This document shows positions 1 to 9,843 of a stretch of DNA of 64,000 bases, piece after piece. The stretch comes from an uncultured Roseobacter sp. (lineage in GTDB: Bacteria; Pseudomonadota; Alphaproteobacteria; Rhodobacterales; Rhodobacteraceae): assembly GCF_947493125.1 (NCBI RefSeq), contig NZ_CANLQB010000007.1, forward strand, positions 1-64,000. Direction: 5' to 3'. A program made the position numbers and the translations under genes. The first letter of the stretch is position 1. Every line of letters starts with the position of its first letter. Below the pieces are notes generated by a model. The model saw nothing but the letters and a program-made list of their open reading frames with translations. It was not told the origin of the DNA and ran no database searches.

Positions 1-2190
1 GTGAACACGAAGCTGGTGGTGCCCGCGTCGCCCTCGGCCTGCGCCCCCGCATCCGCAATCGAGAGCGTCGGCAGCGGCGCGCTGTCGTCGTTCAGGATCG
101 TCGCCGTGCCCGTGTCATCCGCAAGCGTCGCGTTGTCCGGCGCCGAGAGCACGACGCTGAACGCCTCGTCCCCCTCCACATCCAGATCGCCGGTCACATC
201 CACGGTGATCACCGCCGTGTCCTCGCCCGCCGCAAAGCTCACCGTCCCCGACGGCAGCGCGCCGCCGAAGTCCGCCGCATCCGTGTCCCCCGCGACCACC
301 GCATAGGCCGCCGTGCTCGCCGCGCTCAGATCGCCCGCGCGCGTCACCGTGAACACGAAGCTGGTGGTGCCCGCGTCGCCCTCGGCCTGCGCCCCCGCAT
401 CCGCAATCGAGAGCGTCGGCAGCGGCGCGCTGTCGTCGTTCAGGATCGTCGCCGTGCCCGTGTCATCCGCAAGCGTCGCGTTCGTTGGGCCGGAGAGTGT
501 GACAACAAAGGTTTCGGCAGCTTCAAGATCGGTGTCGCCTGACACGTTCACGGTGATCGTGGCTGTATCTTCTCCGGCGGCGAAACTGACCGTCCCGGAC
601 GGGAAGGTTCCACCAAAGTCTGCTGCATCAGCGGTGCCTCCGGAAACCTGATAGGCTGCGGAGCTGGCTTGAGACAAATCACCTGTTCTTGTGACCGTGA
701 ACTCGAAGCCCGTGGTCCCCGCGTCCCCTTCAAACTGAGCGCCCGCATCTGAAATCGACAGAGTCGTATCGTCGTTCAGGATCGTCGCCACGGCCAGACC
801 GTCCGCAATGGTCGCATTCTGGGGAGCAGACAGACTAACAAGGAATTGCTCGTCGCCTTCCAAATCAACGTCACCGGATACTTCGATGGTGATGACTGCC
901 GTGTCTTCGCCCGCCGCAAAGCTCACCGTCCCCGACGGCAATGCGCCGCCGAAGTCCGCCGCATTCGCGCCGCTGCCAACCACAGCGTAGGCCGCAGAGC
1001 TGGCCTCCGACAGATCGCCCGAACGGGTTACGGTGAAATTGAAATCGGTTGTGCCGGTATCGCCTTCCTCTTGCGCCCCGGCATCCGCAATCGAGAGCGT
1101 CGGCAGCGGCGCGTCGTCGTTCAGGATCGTAGAGACACCCACGCCATCAATGATCCGAGCATTGGTGGGATTGGACAGCGTCACCACGAAGCTCTCATTG
1201 CTCTCGATGTCCGTGTCGCCCGTGACATCGATGGTGATCGTCGCGGTATCCTCGCCGGCGGCGAAGTTGACGGTTCCCGACGGGAAGGTTCCGCCGAAGT
1301 CGTCGGCGTTCGCACTCCCGCCGCTCACCACATAATCGGCGGAGCTTGCCTGGGTCAGGATGCCACTGCGCGTGACCGTAAACTCGAAGCTGGTTGTGCC
1401 CGTGTCACCCTCGGCCTGAGCTGTCGCATTCGAGAGCAGCAAGGCGGGCTCGAAAGGATCATCGTTTTCGATGGTCGCGGAAGCTGTCGATGTGGCGAGC
1501 GTCGCGCCTGTCGGTGCGGAGAGCTGCACAAAGAACAACTCGTTGTTCTCCGGGTCTACATCGCCGGTCACATCGATGGAAATGACGGCCGTGTCCTCTC
1601 CTGCCGCGAAGTCGACCGTGCCGCTTGGGATCACGCCGCCGAAGTCATCCGCATTGGTGCCATTGTTCAGCACGTTGAATGTCGACGAACTCGCGCCACT
1701 CAGATCCCCCGCGCGCGTGACCACGAACTCAAAGGTGGTCACTCCGGCATCGCCTTCGGGAAGTATCCCGGCACCGGCGATCGAGAGCGTCGGCAGGGGA
1801 TCATCATCCAGGATCGTGCCGGTATTGGAGGCGCTGCCTGTGATTTCCGAATCGACCGGATTGGAGAGCGTCACTGTGAAGGTCTCATCGCCCTCCAACA
1901 CCGTGTCGCCTTGAACCGGAATGGAGATGATCTGGCTGGTCTCACCGGCTGCAAAATTCACTGTCCCCGTGGGCAACACGCCGCCCACAAAATCACCAGC
2001 ATCTGCAGTGATACCGCTCACAGCGAAGGATGCGCTGCTGGTGCCGGAAAGATCGGTGCCCGTGCGGGTTACGGTGAACTCGAAGACCGTTGTGCCGCTG
2101 TCACCTTCGGCAAGCGATGGCGACCCGGAGATCGTAAGCTGCGGCAGCCCCGGTTGCACAATGACGACGTCCTGATCGGCAAACCGCAGA
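1..2190 (-). repeat. Calx-beta tandem repeats, period about 112-120 residues
   Basis: Repeat landmarks fall at 57, 405, 753, 1089 and about 1428, giving spacings of 348, 348, 336 and about 339 bases; two further units lie upstream in the protein. Each unit carries an ADDFGGxxPSGTVxFAAGEDTA stretch (shown here in part) followed by ITxDVTGDxDxE and a LSxPTNAT segment, typical of Calx-beta domains. Bases 1-134 and 349-482 are identical, which points to very recent duplication or gene conversion. Confidence 0.9.
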
Positions 2191-5100
2191 ATTTCAACGC
2201 GCGTCGTCGTGACCGTGCCGTCGAACCCGTTGGTGAAGCCATTATTATCCGTAACCGTGGTGTTCCCGGCCAGTTCGACAATCGTATAGTCGGCCCGGTT
2301 GCCCTGGAAGACAACGATATCGGTTCCGTCGCCCCCATCGAAGTCATTGTTCCGGGCGGCGCTGTTGAAGAGGTCGTTGCTGCTGCTGCCGGTGATGTTA
2401 TCGAAGCCGGAGATATCATCGCCTTCGGCAAAGCCACCGCTGGCCGTACCGTTCAGCAGATCGACAGTGACGCCCGAGGTCGAAGCTTCATAGGACAAGC
2501 GATCTGCGCCGAAGTTTCCGTTTAAGTCTTCTGCCACCGAACTCGCGATGACCGTGTCGACAGCGCTCGATCCAAAGAACTCGAGCGTCACGTTGTTGCC
2601 ATAGGTCCCGTTCGACAGATCGACGGTGACGGATTCAGTTGTGTTCCCGATCGTGCTGACCCGGAAGAACTCATTGTCGGCAAGGGTCAAGTTTGCAAGA
2701 TCGACGACCTGACCATCAATATTGGTCAACTGCAGGAAACCACCGAATGCGGCCCCGTTTCCTGTCAGAGCAATCTCTCCAAGATTGGCAATCTGTGCCG
2801 CATCGATCCGCTGGTTGCCATTGTTGGCAAAGTTGGTGTTCTCGATGCCGGAGACTGTCGTGCCGGTCAGGTTGGCACTGGTCAGGTTCAACGTATCCGT
2901 GCCTGCACCGCCTTCGATGGCACCATTCGTGAAGGTGCTGGAGATGTTGATGGTGTCGTCATCTGCCCCGCCGTCGACGGACGTCCCCGAATTTGAGCTG
3001 GCGGTGATCGTGTCGTTCCCCGCGCCACCTTGCAGATCATTGGCACCGCTGAAGTCATCTATGAGGTCGTCGCCGAGGCCGCCGATCAAGGTATCATCGC
3101 CGGAACTTCCCGAAAGCTGGTCGTTGGCAGACCCGCCAGTCACGCGTTCGTTCGCAGCGCCACCGTTGTAGTCAATGAAGCTTGACCCATCGAAGGTTCC
3201 TGCGGAGAAATCCACTGTGAGCGAGGTGCCCGATGTGAAATTGCTGCTGACCGCAAGCTCTTCCGTACCGCTCAGCTCAAGATCGGAGAAATCCGCCGCA
3301 TCTCCCGAGATACCGCGCAATTGAATGAACCCGCCGAAGGCCGACCCATTGTTGGTCAGGTTGATTGTCCCGAGGTTCTCGATCTGCACGGCGTCGATGA
3401 ACAGCGTGCCGTTGTTGGCGAGGTTCGACCTCTCGACGTTGGCAAAGGTGGTGCCCGCCACGTTGGCACTGCTGAAATTCACCGTGTCGTTGCCTGCGCC
3501 ACCGTCAACGGTTCCGTCCGTGAAGGTGCTTGCGATGTTTATTTCGTCATCGTCCGCGCCACCGTCAATGGTGGTGAAGGTATTGCCGCTGGCGGTAATG
3601 GTGTCGTCGCCGACCCCGCCTTGCAGGTCGTTGGTGCCGCTGGAATCATCGATCTGGTCGTCGCCAAGGCCCCCGATCAGCGTGTCGCTGCCACCGCTTC
3701 CGGACAGTTGGTCGTTCCCGGCCCCTCCGATGACAACCTCATCCGCGGATCCGCCGTTGTAGTCGATAAAGCTCGACCCACCAAATGCCGCCGCCGAGAA
3801 ATCAGAGGTCAGGGTTGTTCCCGCGGCGAAGTTACTGCTGACCGTCAGCACTTCCGTACCGCTCAACACAAGGTTCGAGAAGTCGGCCGCATCACCAGAC
3901 GTGCCGCGCAATTGAATGAACCCGCCGAAGGCTGATCCGGAATTGGTCAGGTTGATCGTTCCCAGGTTCGCGACCTGTACCGCATCGATGAACAGCGTGC
4001 CGTTATTGGCGAGGTTCGACGTCTCGATGCCCGAGAAGGTGGTACCCGTGACGTTGGCACTCGTGAGGTTCAGCGTATCCGTGCCCGAACCACCGTCGAT
4101 CGTCGCATCCGTATAGGTACTGGCGATGTTGATCGTATCGTCATCAGCCCCTGCATCGATGGACCCGGTTGTATTCGAACTGCTATTGATCGTGTCGTTG
4201 CCCGCGCCGCCTTGCAGGTCGTTGGTGCCGCTGGTGTCCTCAATCAGGTCATCACCGAGGCCGCCGATCAGGGTGTCATTGCCGCCGCCCCCAGAGAGCT
4301 GGTCGTTCCCTGTTCCGCCGATGACAACCTCGTTCGCTGAGCCACCGTTGTAGTCAATGAAGCTTTGACCGCCGAACGTGGCTGCCGAGAAGTCCGATGT
4401 CAGCGACGTGCCTGCCGCGAAGTTGTTGGTAACCGTCAGCTCTTCCGTGCCGCTCAATGCAAGGTTTGAGAAATCCGCCGTGTCGCCGGAGGCACCGCGC
4501 AGCTGGATGAAGCCACCAAAGGAGGAGCCAGCGCCAGTCAGATTGATGCTGCCCAGGTTCGCAATCTGGACCGCGTCAATGAATTGGGTTCCGTTGTTGG
4601 CGAGATTGGTCGTCTCGATATTCGAGATGGTCGTCCCGGTCAGATTTGCACTGCTGAGGTTGAGTATGTCCGTACCCGCACCGCCGTCGATACTCGCATC
4701 GGTATAGGTACTTGAGACGTTGATCGTATCGTCATCTGACCCACCGTCGATGGAGCCGGTTGCATTCGAACTGCTGTTGATCGTGTCGTTGCCGCCGCCG
4801 CCTTGCAGATCGTTGGTGCCGCTGGTGTCCTCAATCAGGTCATCGCCAAGACCACCGATCAGCGTATCGTTGCCACCCCCACCGGAGATCTGATCGTTCC
4901 CCGTTCCGCCAGTCACGCTCTCATTTGCAGACCCGCCGTTGTAGTCGACGAAGCTGGACCCGCCGAAACTGGCTGCAGAGAAGTCCGATGTCAGCGACGT
5001 GCCTGCCGCGAAATTGCTGCTGACCGTCAGCTCTTCCGTACCGCTCAGCTCAAGATCGGAGAAATCAGCCACATCTCCCGAGACACCGCGCAATTGAATG

Positions 5101-5999
5101 AACCCGCCGAAGGCCGACCCGTTGTTGGTCAGGTTGATTGTCCCGAGGTTCTCGATCTGAACAGCATCGATGAACAGCGTGCCACTGTTAGCGAGGTTCG
5201 ACCTCTCGATGTTGACAAAGGTGGTGCCCGTCACGTTGGCACTGCTGAAGTTCACCGTGTCGTTGCCTGCGCCACCGTCAACGGTTCCGTCAGTAAAGGT
5301 ACCGCTGATGTTGATTTCGTCATCATCCGCGCCACCGTCGACGGTGGTGGCCGAGTTGTTGCTTACAGAGATCGTATCGTTGCCTGCCCCACCTTGCAGG
5401 TCGTTCGTACCGCTGGTGTCCTCAATCAGGTCATCGCCAAGGCCCCCGATCAAGGTGTCATTGCCGCCGGCACCGGAGAGCTGATCGTTCCCCGTTCCGC
5501 CGGTCACGCTCTCATTTGCAGACCCGCCGTTGTAGTCGACGAAGCTGGACCCGCCAAAAGTCGCGGCTGAAAAGTCAGATGTCAGAGTGGTTCCCACGCC
5601 GAAGTTGCTCGTAACCGTCAATTCTTCCGTGCCGCTCAAATCAAGGCCGGAGAAATCCGCCGTATCTCCCGAGTCCCCGCGCAACTGAATAGAGCCGCCG
5701 AAGGTCGATCCATTCCCGGTCAGCCCGATGGTGCCCAGATTCTCGATCTGCTGCGCCTCAATGACTTGCGTCCCGTTATTGGCCAGGTTTGTTGCTTCGA
5801 TGCCTGAAATGGTGACATTTTCAAGATTGGAGCTGCTGAGGTTCAGCGTATCCGAGCCTCCGGCGCCATCAATAACTCCAGATGTCGTTCCTGAAAGCAG
5901 GAAGGTTCCCGACAAGGTGATGTCGTCGTCGTTTCCGCTGCCGATCAGTTCAGTCGTCAAGCCTGAAATGGCACGATCAGTGTTATCAAAATTTGCCAT
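1..5999 (-). CDS. Giant RTX / Calx-beta repeat protein (N-terminal 1999 codons, truncated by window edge)
   Basis: A minus-strand frame opens at ATG 5999 behind a GGGGG stretch and stays open to base 1, so the C-terminus lies outside the window. There is no N-terminal signal peptide, as expected of type I secreted RTX proteins. About residues 24-1200 are 197-residue modules that pair an Ala/Asn-rich beta-helix-like stretch (NLANNGT, QIENLGTI, FGGFIQLRG) with glycine/aspartate nonapeptides (GGTGNDQLSG, GGAGNDTI) of the calcium-binding RTX type. A transition segment (FQGNRADYTIVE, VEILRFADQDVVIV) ends near residue 1270. After it come six full Calx-beta repeats and part of a seventh, each with a GDTGTTSFEFTVTR-like start and an ATILNDD end. 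A secreted calcium-dependent adhesin or matrix protein is likely; no catalytic domain is visible. The secretion genes are not here. Confidence 0.9.
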   Translation of the reverse strand, partial: MANFDNTDRAISGLTTELIGSGNDDDITLSGTFLLSGTTSGVIDGAGGSDTLNLSSSNLENVTISGIEATNLANNGTQVIEAQQIENLGTIGLTGNGSTFGGSIQLRGDSGDTADFSGLDLSGTEELTVTSNFGVGTTLTSDFSAATFGGSSFVDYNGGSANESVTGGTGNDQLSGAGGNDTLIGGLGDDLIEDTSGTNDLQGGAGNDTISVSNNSATTVDGGADDDEINISGTFTDGTVDGGAGNDTVNFSSANVTGTTFVNIERSNLANSGTLFIDAVQIENLGTINLTNNGSAFGGFIQLRGVSGDVADFSDLELSGTEELTVSSNFAAGTSLTSDFSAASFGGSSFVDYNGGSANESVTGGTGNDQISGGGGNDTLIGGLGDDLIEDTSGTNDLQGGGGNDTINSSSNATGSIDGGSDDDTINVSSTYTDASIDGGAGTDILNLSSANLTGTTISNIETTNLANNGTQFIDAVQIANLGSINLTGAGSSFGGFIQLRGASGDTADFSNLALSGTEELTVTNNFAAGTSLTSDFSAATFGGQSFIDYNGGSANEVVIGGTGNDQLSGGGGNDTLIGGLGDDLIEDTSGTNDLQGGAGNDTINSSSNTTGSIDAGADDDTINIASTYTDATIDGGSGTDTLNLTSANVTGTTFSGIETSNLANNGTLFIDAVQVANLGTINLTNSGSAFGGFIQLRGTSGDAADFSNLVLSGTEVLTVSSNFAAGTTLTSDFSAAAFGGSSFIDYNGGSADEVVIGGAGNDQLSGSGGSDTLIGGLGDDQIDDSSGTNDLQGGVGDDTITASGNTFTTIDGGADDDEINIASTFTDGTVDGGAGNDTVNFSSANVAGTTFANVERSNLANNGTLFIDAVQIENLGTINLTNNGSAFGGFIQLRGISGDAADFSDLELSGTEELAVSSNFTSGTSLTVDFSAGTFDGSSFIDYNGGAANERVTGGSANDQLSGSSGDDTLIGGLGDDLIDDFSGANDLQGGAGNDTITASSNSGTSVDGGADDDTINISSTFTNGAIEGGAGTDTLNLTSANLTGTTVSGIENTNFANNGNQRIDAAQIANLGEIALTGNGAAFGGFLQLTNIDGQVVDLANLTLADNEFFRVSTIGNTTESVTVDLSNGTYGNNVTLEFFGSSAVDTVIASSVAEDLNGNFGADRLSYEASTSGVTVDLLNGTASGGFAEGDDISGFDNITGSSSNDLFNSAARNNDFDGGDGTDIVVFQGNRADYTIVELAGNTTVTDNNGFTNGFDGTVTTTRVEILRFADQDVVIVQPGLPQLTISGSPSLAEGDSGTTVFEFTVTRTGTDLSGTSSASFAVSGITADAGDFVGGVLPTGTVNFAAGETSQIISIPVQGDTVLEGDETFTVTLSNPVDSEITGSASNTGTILDDDPLPTLSIAGAGILPEGDAGVTTFEFVVTRAGDLSGASSSTFNVLNNGTNADDFGGVIPSGTVDFAAGEDTAVISIDVTGDVDPENNELFFVQLSAPTGATLATSTASATIENDDPFEPALLLSNATAQAEGDTGTTSFEFTVTRSGILTQASSADYVVSGGSANADDFGGTFPSGTVNFAAGEDTATITIDVTGDTDIESNESFVVTLSNPTNARIIDGVGVSTILNDDAPLPTLSIADAGAQEEGDTGTTDFNFTVTRSGDLSEASSAAYAVVGSGANAADFGGALPSGTVSFAAGEDTAVITIEVSGDVDLEGDEQFLVSLSAPQNATIADGLAVATILNDDTTLSISDAGAQFEGDAGTTGFEFTVTRTGDLSQASSAAYQVSGGTADAADFGGTFPSGTVSFAAGEDTATITVNVSGDTDLEAAETFVVTLSGPTNATLADDTGTATILNDDSAPLPTLSIADAGAQAEGDAGTTSFVFTVTRAGDLSAASTAAYAVVAGDTDAADFGGALPSGTVSFAAGEDTAVITVDVTGDLDVEGDEAFSVVLSAPDNATLADDTGTATILNDDSAPLPTLSIADAGAQAEGDAGTTSFVF
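2385..5930 (-). repeat. Six tandem 591-bp (197-aa) coding modules
   Basis: The same landmark (Gln-Leu-Arg-Gly context, Leu codon) recurs at 5685, 5094, 4503, 3912, 3321 and 2730, exactly 591 bases apart each time, so no module carries an indel. Five modules are close copies. The sixth keeps the first half but diverges after base 2730, where the DFSxLxLSGTEEL segment becomes a DLANLTLADNEFF segment. The copies anchored at 5094 and 3321, which are not neighbours, look more alike at base level than adjacent copies do. Confidence 0.93.
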
Positions 6000-6502
6000 G
6001 ATGAACCCCCGCTAAAAATCAATGGAGGTGTGAGATTTGCAAATAACGTTAAGTATCAAGAACTTAAATCGGCCAACAAAAGACCAACATTCGTACGATC
6101 CGCACCCCACACCTTTAAATTACCTCAAATAGGCAGAAAAACGCTCATCGTGTCAACGAAGAATAATGGGTCGGCCGACAATCCGCCAAACACGCCCACA
6201 ACTCATGCTAGAAGAGGGCGTTGGATCCGCGATCCTCTGCTCCCTCACCGACCCAATGACCCGACCGTCCGGCGCGACGGCGCGCGGGCTGATGTTATTC
6301 AAGCCATCGAACCGGTTAATCGCACCGCGCTCAAACGGCCTCTTAACTGGGAACAATCGCAGGCCGGATCCGGCCCGGAGCAGACGCCCCAAAACAGGCG
6401 TTTCGTGCGACGGTGCGCTGCCGTATGGTTATGAGAATCCGCGAAAAGCCACTCGTTTGGGTTTGACGGATATTTCTACTTGGAAATCGCCACCGACACT
6501 TT
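6000..6502. other. Non-coding stretch upstream of the RTX gene
   Basis: The stretch between the RTX start codon and the first decayed coding remnants. Short open frames occur on both strands but read as arginine/proline-rich translations without a recognisable domain. The AT-rich part just upstream of 5999 (about 6010-6130) is the likely place for the RTX gene promoter. I could not assign a specific promoter or operator. Confidence 0.5.
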
Positions 6503-7263
6503 TTGACTGAGCGACAGCATGACGCGCCAGACTGCGTTCGGGAGGGAAAGACAGGAGCGATCAGCCACCAGACACACATCATATTCGTCGGATTTATCGA
6601 CGACACAACAATTCAAGTGAGATTTGAACTCAGCACAATCGCCGACGATGCACAAAGCGCCGATGTCCCCGCCGGCGTTTCACCGGACTACCAGGGTTTT
6701 GTGTACGAGAACGGATGGATCTGTCGCCAGACCGGCACCGACTGCCTATACTTGCAGGCCTACGATCAATACCGGTGGATCTGCTGATCGACCTCGGGCG
6801 GGGGGGGCCGCCTTTGGCAACCTCTACAACCCCTATGCGCCCTAAGGCTGAGGCAACACCGCCACCCGGCCCAGTCATTCCAGTGAGGTCATGGTGCGGC
6901 TGCACCACCTGACCGGGGATAACGCGCTTCCCAAGGTGATCCAAAGTGATCTGCAATACGCGCTTGGAGCCAGTCCACTCAACATGACTTACACAATGGG
7001 TTTGGACATGGTCCGCGAAGCCCAAGATATCCTGAACCTTGATGCCGAAACGCTCGGTTACGCGTCGGTTCCGGATATCACCGTTTATTGCGACTATGAC
7101 ATTCACTATTCGGATGGGATTTCTACCACGACATTGTCTATGCTGATGGATAGCCGCATGTGGGCCAAGCACCCGTTTCCGAAAGCTGGTAAGGCTCTAG
7201 CATCTACGTGCCGCCGACCGAATATACCGTGCAGCTGGACATCACTGATATCACCTATGCCGC
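6503..7263 (+). pseudogene. Broken coding remnants, origin uncertain
   Basis: Short protein-like stretches appear in alternating plus-strand frames, for example VPAGVSPDYQGFVYENGW near 6670-6715, NLYNPYA near 6820, VPDITVYCDYDIHYSDG near 7068-7118 and YVPPTEYTVQLDITDITYA near 7206-7262. They are separated by stops and frame changes. The aspartate/tyrosine-rich composition fits a secreted beta-rich protein better than chance translation. It may be the upstream part of the relic that follows, but no single frame links them and I cannot name the family. Confidence 0.35.
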
Positions 7264-8016
7264 AGGCTAGCTTGCCGCCAAACAGGAAGACGAAGCGCGG
7301 CCACCGACGGACAGCCCCGCGTTGAACAAACCGATACCACCGCCTGGCACAGCGTCATATTTGAACGGCCGATTTCGGATGCCTACGTCACTATGTGGCC
7401 TGGCTCCCAGCATCGCAGCCACCCATTTTCTGTCCGGACACGCAATGTGACAGAAGTCGGTTTCGAATTTCAGATCGACGAATAGGATTATCTTGATGGG
7501 ACGCACCTCCTGCTTGATATCGGTTGAATGGCCGGAAGTGCCAGAGATCACATCCTTGACGCCGGCGGGCGGCATTCGGCATCGCCAAGGCAGCGGACAG
7601 GGGATTGGTCGCGCTCAATGACATGGGCGGCGATGTCTTGGTCTTTGGTCAAACCGATGAACAGCCAGCGGAGGCCGCGACCCACCGCCTGTTCGACCTC
7701 GGCGCAGACGGCTTCGGCTTCGCCTTTGCACGGGCGGAAGCCGCCTCAGGGCTGGCGCCTGATGAGGCATTCTCCTGGGTTGCGATCAAACGAGATGACG
7801 CCGGAGCTGAGATGGGATCTCTTGACCTGACCCTTAGCCGGACGAGCTTCAAAGGTGACGCCGAAGCAGCCCTATTCGCAGGCATGCAAACCTTTAGTGG
7901 CAAGGATACAGTGACGCTCCGCTACGAGATGTGGGGCAACGGCACCCCGCCTCTCGCAAATACCGACGAACCCTCAAAGGTCTGAAACTGAAACACAAAA
8001 CAGAGGAGGTTGCCTA
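7264..8016 (+). pseudogene. Decayed lectin-like (WDYLDG-type) repeat protein relic
   Basis: From 7321 one frame reads VEQTDTTAWHSVIFERP, then ISDAYVTMW, RTRNVTEVGFEFQIDE, a TAG stop at 7483, DYLDGTHLLLDIG, a TGA stop at 7525, then MAG. In proteins with this pattern a Trp sits at both stop positions (DEWDYLDG and DIGWMA), so both look like TGG-to-stop mutations. After a frameshift near 7570 the sequence resumes as LVALNDMGGDVLVFGQTDE and runs to a stop at 7985 through a second unit (TLRYEMWGNG). A further shifted fragment KHKTEEVA ends at a stop near 8016. The repeat type resembles H-type-lectin-like modules of large secreted roseobacter proteins; that family link is from memory. Two stops and at least two frameshifts make it non-functional. 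Confidence 0.7.
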
Positions 8017-8088
8017 ATGCGGTGGGATCTCAGCGTGTTCGACTTGGGCTGCCCGGCATCTGGAGCCTGTTCCACCCGGACAACCGTA

Positions 8089-8619
8089 TCAGGCCGGATA
8101 GGCGAGTACTGTGACGTCTATCTTCGGTTCCGGCTGCGTGCCGCTGATCCGCTCCAGAACCGTGCGATAAGACGCAGCCGCCAGACGGATCAAGGCGAGT
8201 TCCGCCCTCGGGAATTCGTCCGCGTCGCTTGCGAAGGCCGTTGGGTGCGTGACGGATGTCTTTGAGCGCTCGCGGTGCACGGTCTGCGCGGCGTCGGCCT
8301 CTGCGGCAGATGCTTTGGCGCGGCGCGCCGTCTCGCGGGCTCGCGCGATGTTTTCAGCAGCCTTGGCTCGGCGCACACTCTCCCAGTCCGGCTGGCGCGT
8401 CACCTTCGATTTTGCTTTGGTCTGCAGACGGATGTGGGCCACGAGTGTGTCCACCGCGGCATTGATCCGCGCCATATGGCGGGAGGCGCGATCCATGTCG
8501 GTGCAGCGATCAGGGTGATACTTCAGCGCAAGCGACCGGCGGGCGAGGCGCACCTCCTCGAGCGTCGCGTCGACGGTGAGCCCGAGAACCCGTGCCGCAT
8601 GCTCTGGTGTTGCTGCCAT
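8089..8619 (-). CDS. J-domain (DnaJ-like) protein
   Basis: A 176-residue protein whose first 40 residues form a J domain: AARVLGLTVDATLEEVRLAR, then ALKYHPDRC with the HPD triad at residues 35-37 that stimulates Hsp70 ATPase activity. Residues 75-130 are an Ala/Arg/Glu-rich, probably helical linker. There is no zinc-finger or C-terminal substrate-binding domain, so this is a type III J protein, probably a specialised DnaK partner in the cytoplasm. Start at 8619 with GGAG about 8 bases upstream. It stands alone, with a decayed gene on one side and a LysR regulator on the other. Confidence 0.85.
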   Translation of the reverse strand: MAATPEHAARVLGLTVDATLEEVRLARRSLALKYHPDRCTDMDRASRHMARINAAVDTLVAHIRLQTKAKSKVTRQPDWESVRRAKAAENIARARETARRAKASAAEADAAQTVHRERSKTSVTHPTAFASDADEFPRAELALIRLAAASYRTVLERISGTQPEPKIDVTVLAYPA

Positions 8620-8916
8620 TTGTTCCGCTCCAGATCCTGAACACCATGTTTAACAGGATCTGATCATACTGCAGAAAATTTGAAACGAATACGTCCACAT
8701 CTGTTGATGGTTAACGCAGGCGTCACTCCAACAACTTGAATTCTTTCAGAAAATTACAATCAGATGTTGCTCCTGCACCGACGGCCGAACCAAGATCCCC
8801 GAGGCAGAGCACGGCATTTGGTTAATATACGTCAGATCTGCAAGCTCGCGCGTTGACACGAACAGGCTCGTCTGTCGGTAGTTCATCCACCTTCACAGAG
8901 AAACCAAAGGCGGCCT

Positions 8917-9843
8917 TCAGGCACAGATCTTGCGCGCAGCCGCTCCATCTTCGAATTTTGATACCACACCTTGGTCGACAGCGACGGAAGAGGCCCCGAA
9001 GATGCCTTCGGTCCTCTCTCGGAGCCACCGAATGGCTGTTTGCACACGCAAGGTCTGCACCGTGTCTGGATGCGCATGCAGATGAAGCACACGCGTGATC
9101 TCGTAGTCCGGATCCTGAATGCGCTTCAGTGCAGGATCGCCCTCCGCCAGACACATTGGCAACAGCCCTTTGCCAATCCCCCCTGCCACGGCGGTTCTGA
9201 CCAGCCGGGCGTCATTCGCCGTCAACTGCACGCTGTCATCCGGTTTGCGCATCTTTTCCAGGAACTTGGCTGGCGCGCGGCGGGTGGCACTGTCGTCCAT
9301 CATTGAAACCCAGGGCAAATCATCGTGGTTTGTGCCGCGGGGCGCATAGACCGCAAAAGGCACCTCCACCAGCTTGATGGCAAACTCACCCATTTGCGGT
9401 GGCTCCTCGAACCAAAGCGAAATGGTCGCCGCGGTCCACATGGACACCGTCGGAGGCCCCGAAGAAAGCCTCAGCGACATCTGCGGATGTGCCTTGGTGA
9501 ACGGCGGAAGGAACTGATTTGCCAACTGCTCAAGCACCCAATGATCGCCCATGATCTGCAACTGACCAACCGGGCCTGAGTCCGGTGCGGCCGCCACCTC
9601 TGCGATGGTCTCGGCACGACGCTCGATCTCCATCGCATGCACGATCAGCTTTTCGCCAATCTCAGTGGGCAGGATGCCGGTCTTCGATCTCAGGAACAAG
9701 GTCGTGCCAAGCGCGGCTTCCAGCGCAGACAAGCGTCGCCCCGCAGTCGATTGGTCGATCCCCAACATCACCGAGGCCCGCGTAAGTGACCCCGACCGGA
9801 CGATCGCCAGCAGTATCCGCAGATCGTCCCAATTCAAGTTCAT
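8917..9843 (-). CDS. LysR-family transcriptional regulator
   Basis: A 308-residue protein starting MNLNWDDLRILLAIVRSGSL. Residues 4-63 form the LysR winged helix-turn-helix (LTRASVMLGIDQSTAGRRLS, ALEAALGTTLF), followed by a weakly conserved effector-binding region with GPVGQLQIMGDHWVLE at the hinge. The open frame runs further upstream to 10299, but that extension is arginine-rich and overlaps the neighbouring gene, so the ATG at 9843 is preferred. The effector is unknown. The target is not obvious because no gene diverges directly from it; the large regulator upstream lies on the same strand 275 bases away, and that gap shows no recognisable feature. Confidence 0.85.
   Translation of the reverse strand: MNLNWDDLRILLAIVRSGSLTRASVMLGIDQSTAGRRLSALEAALGTTLFLRSKTGILPTEIGEKLIVHAMEIERRAETIAEVAAAPDSGPVGQLQIMGDHWVLEQLANQFLPPFTKAHPQMSLRLSSGPPTVSMWTAATISLWFEEPPQMGEFAIKLVEVPFAVYAPRGTNHDDLPWVSMMDDSATRRAPAKFLEKMRKPDDSVQLTANDARLVRTAVAGGIGKGLLPMCLAEGDPALKRIQDPDYEITRVLHLHAHPDTVQTLRVQTAIRWLRERTEGIFGASSVAVDQGVVSKFEDGAAARKICA

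Noticed and set aside
846-2525. 559-codon plus-strand open frame
   Set aside because: It is antisense to the Calx-beta repeats; its translation is Arg/His/Gly-rich, repeats with the coding period of the other strand and has no ribosome-binding site. The GC-rich third positions of the real gene keep the antisense frame open.
2385-5930. CRISPR-like periodic repeats
   Set aside because: The period is 591 bases and the repeated unit is coding throughout; there are no short identical repeats with unique spacers.
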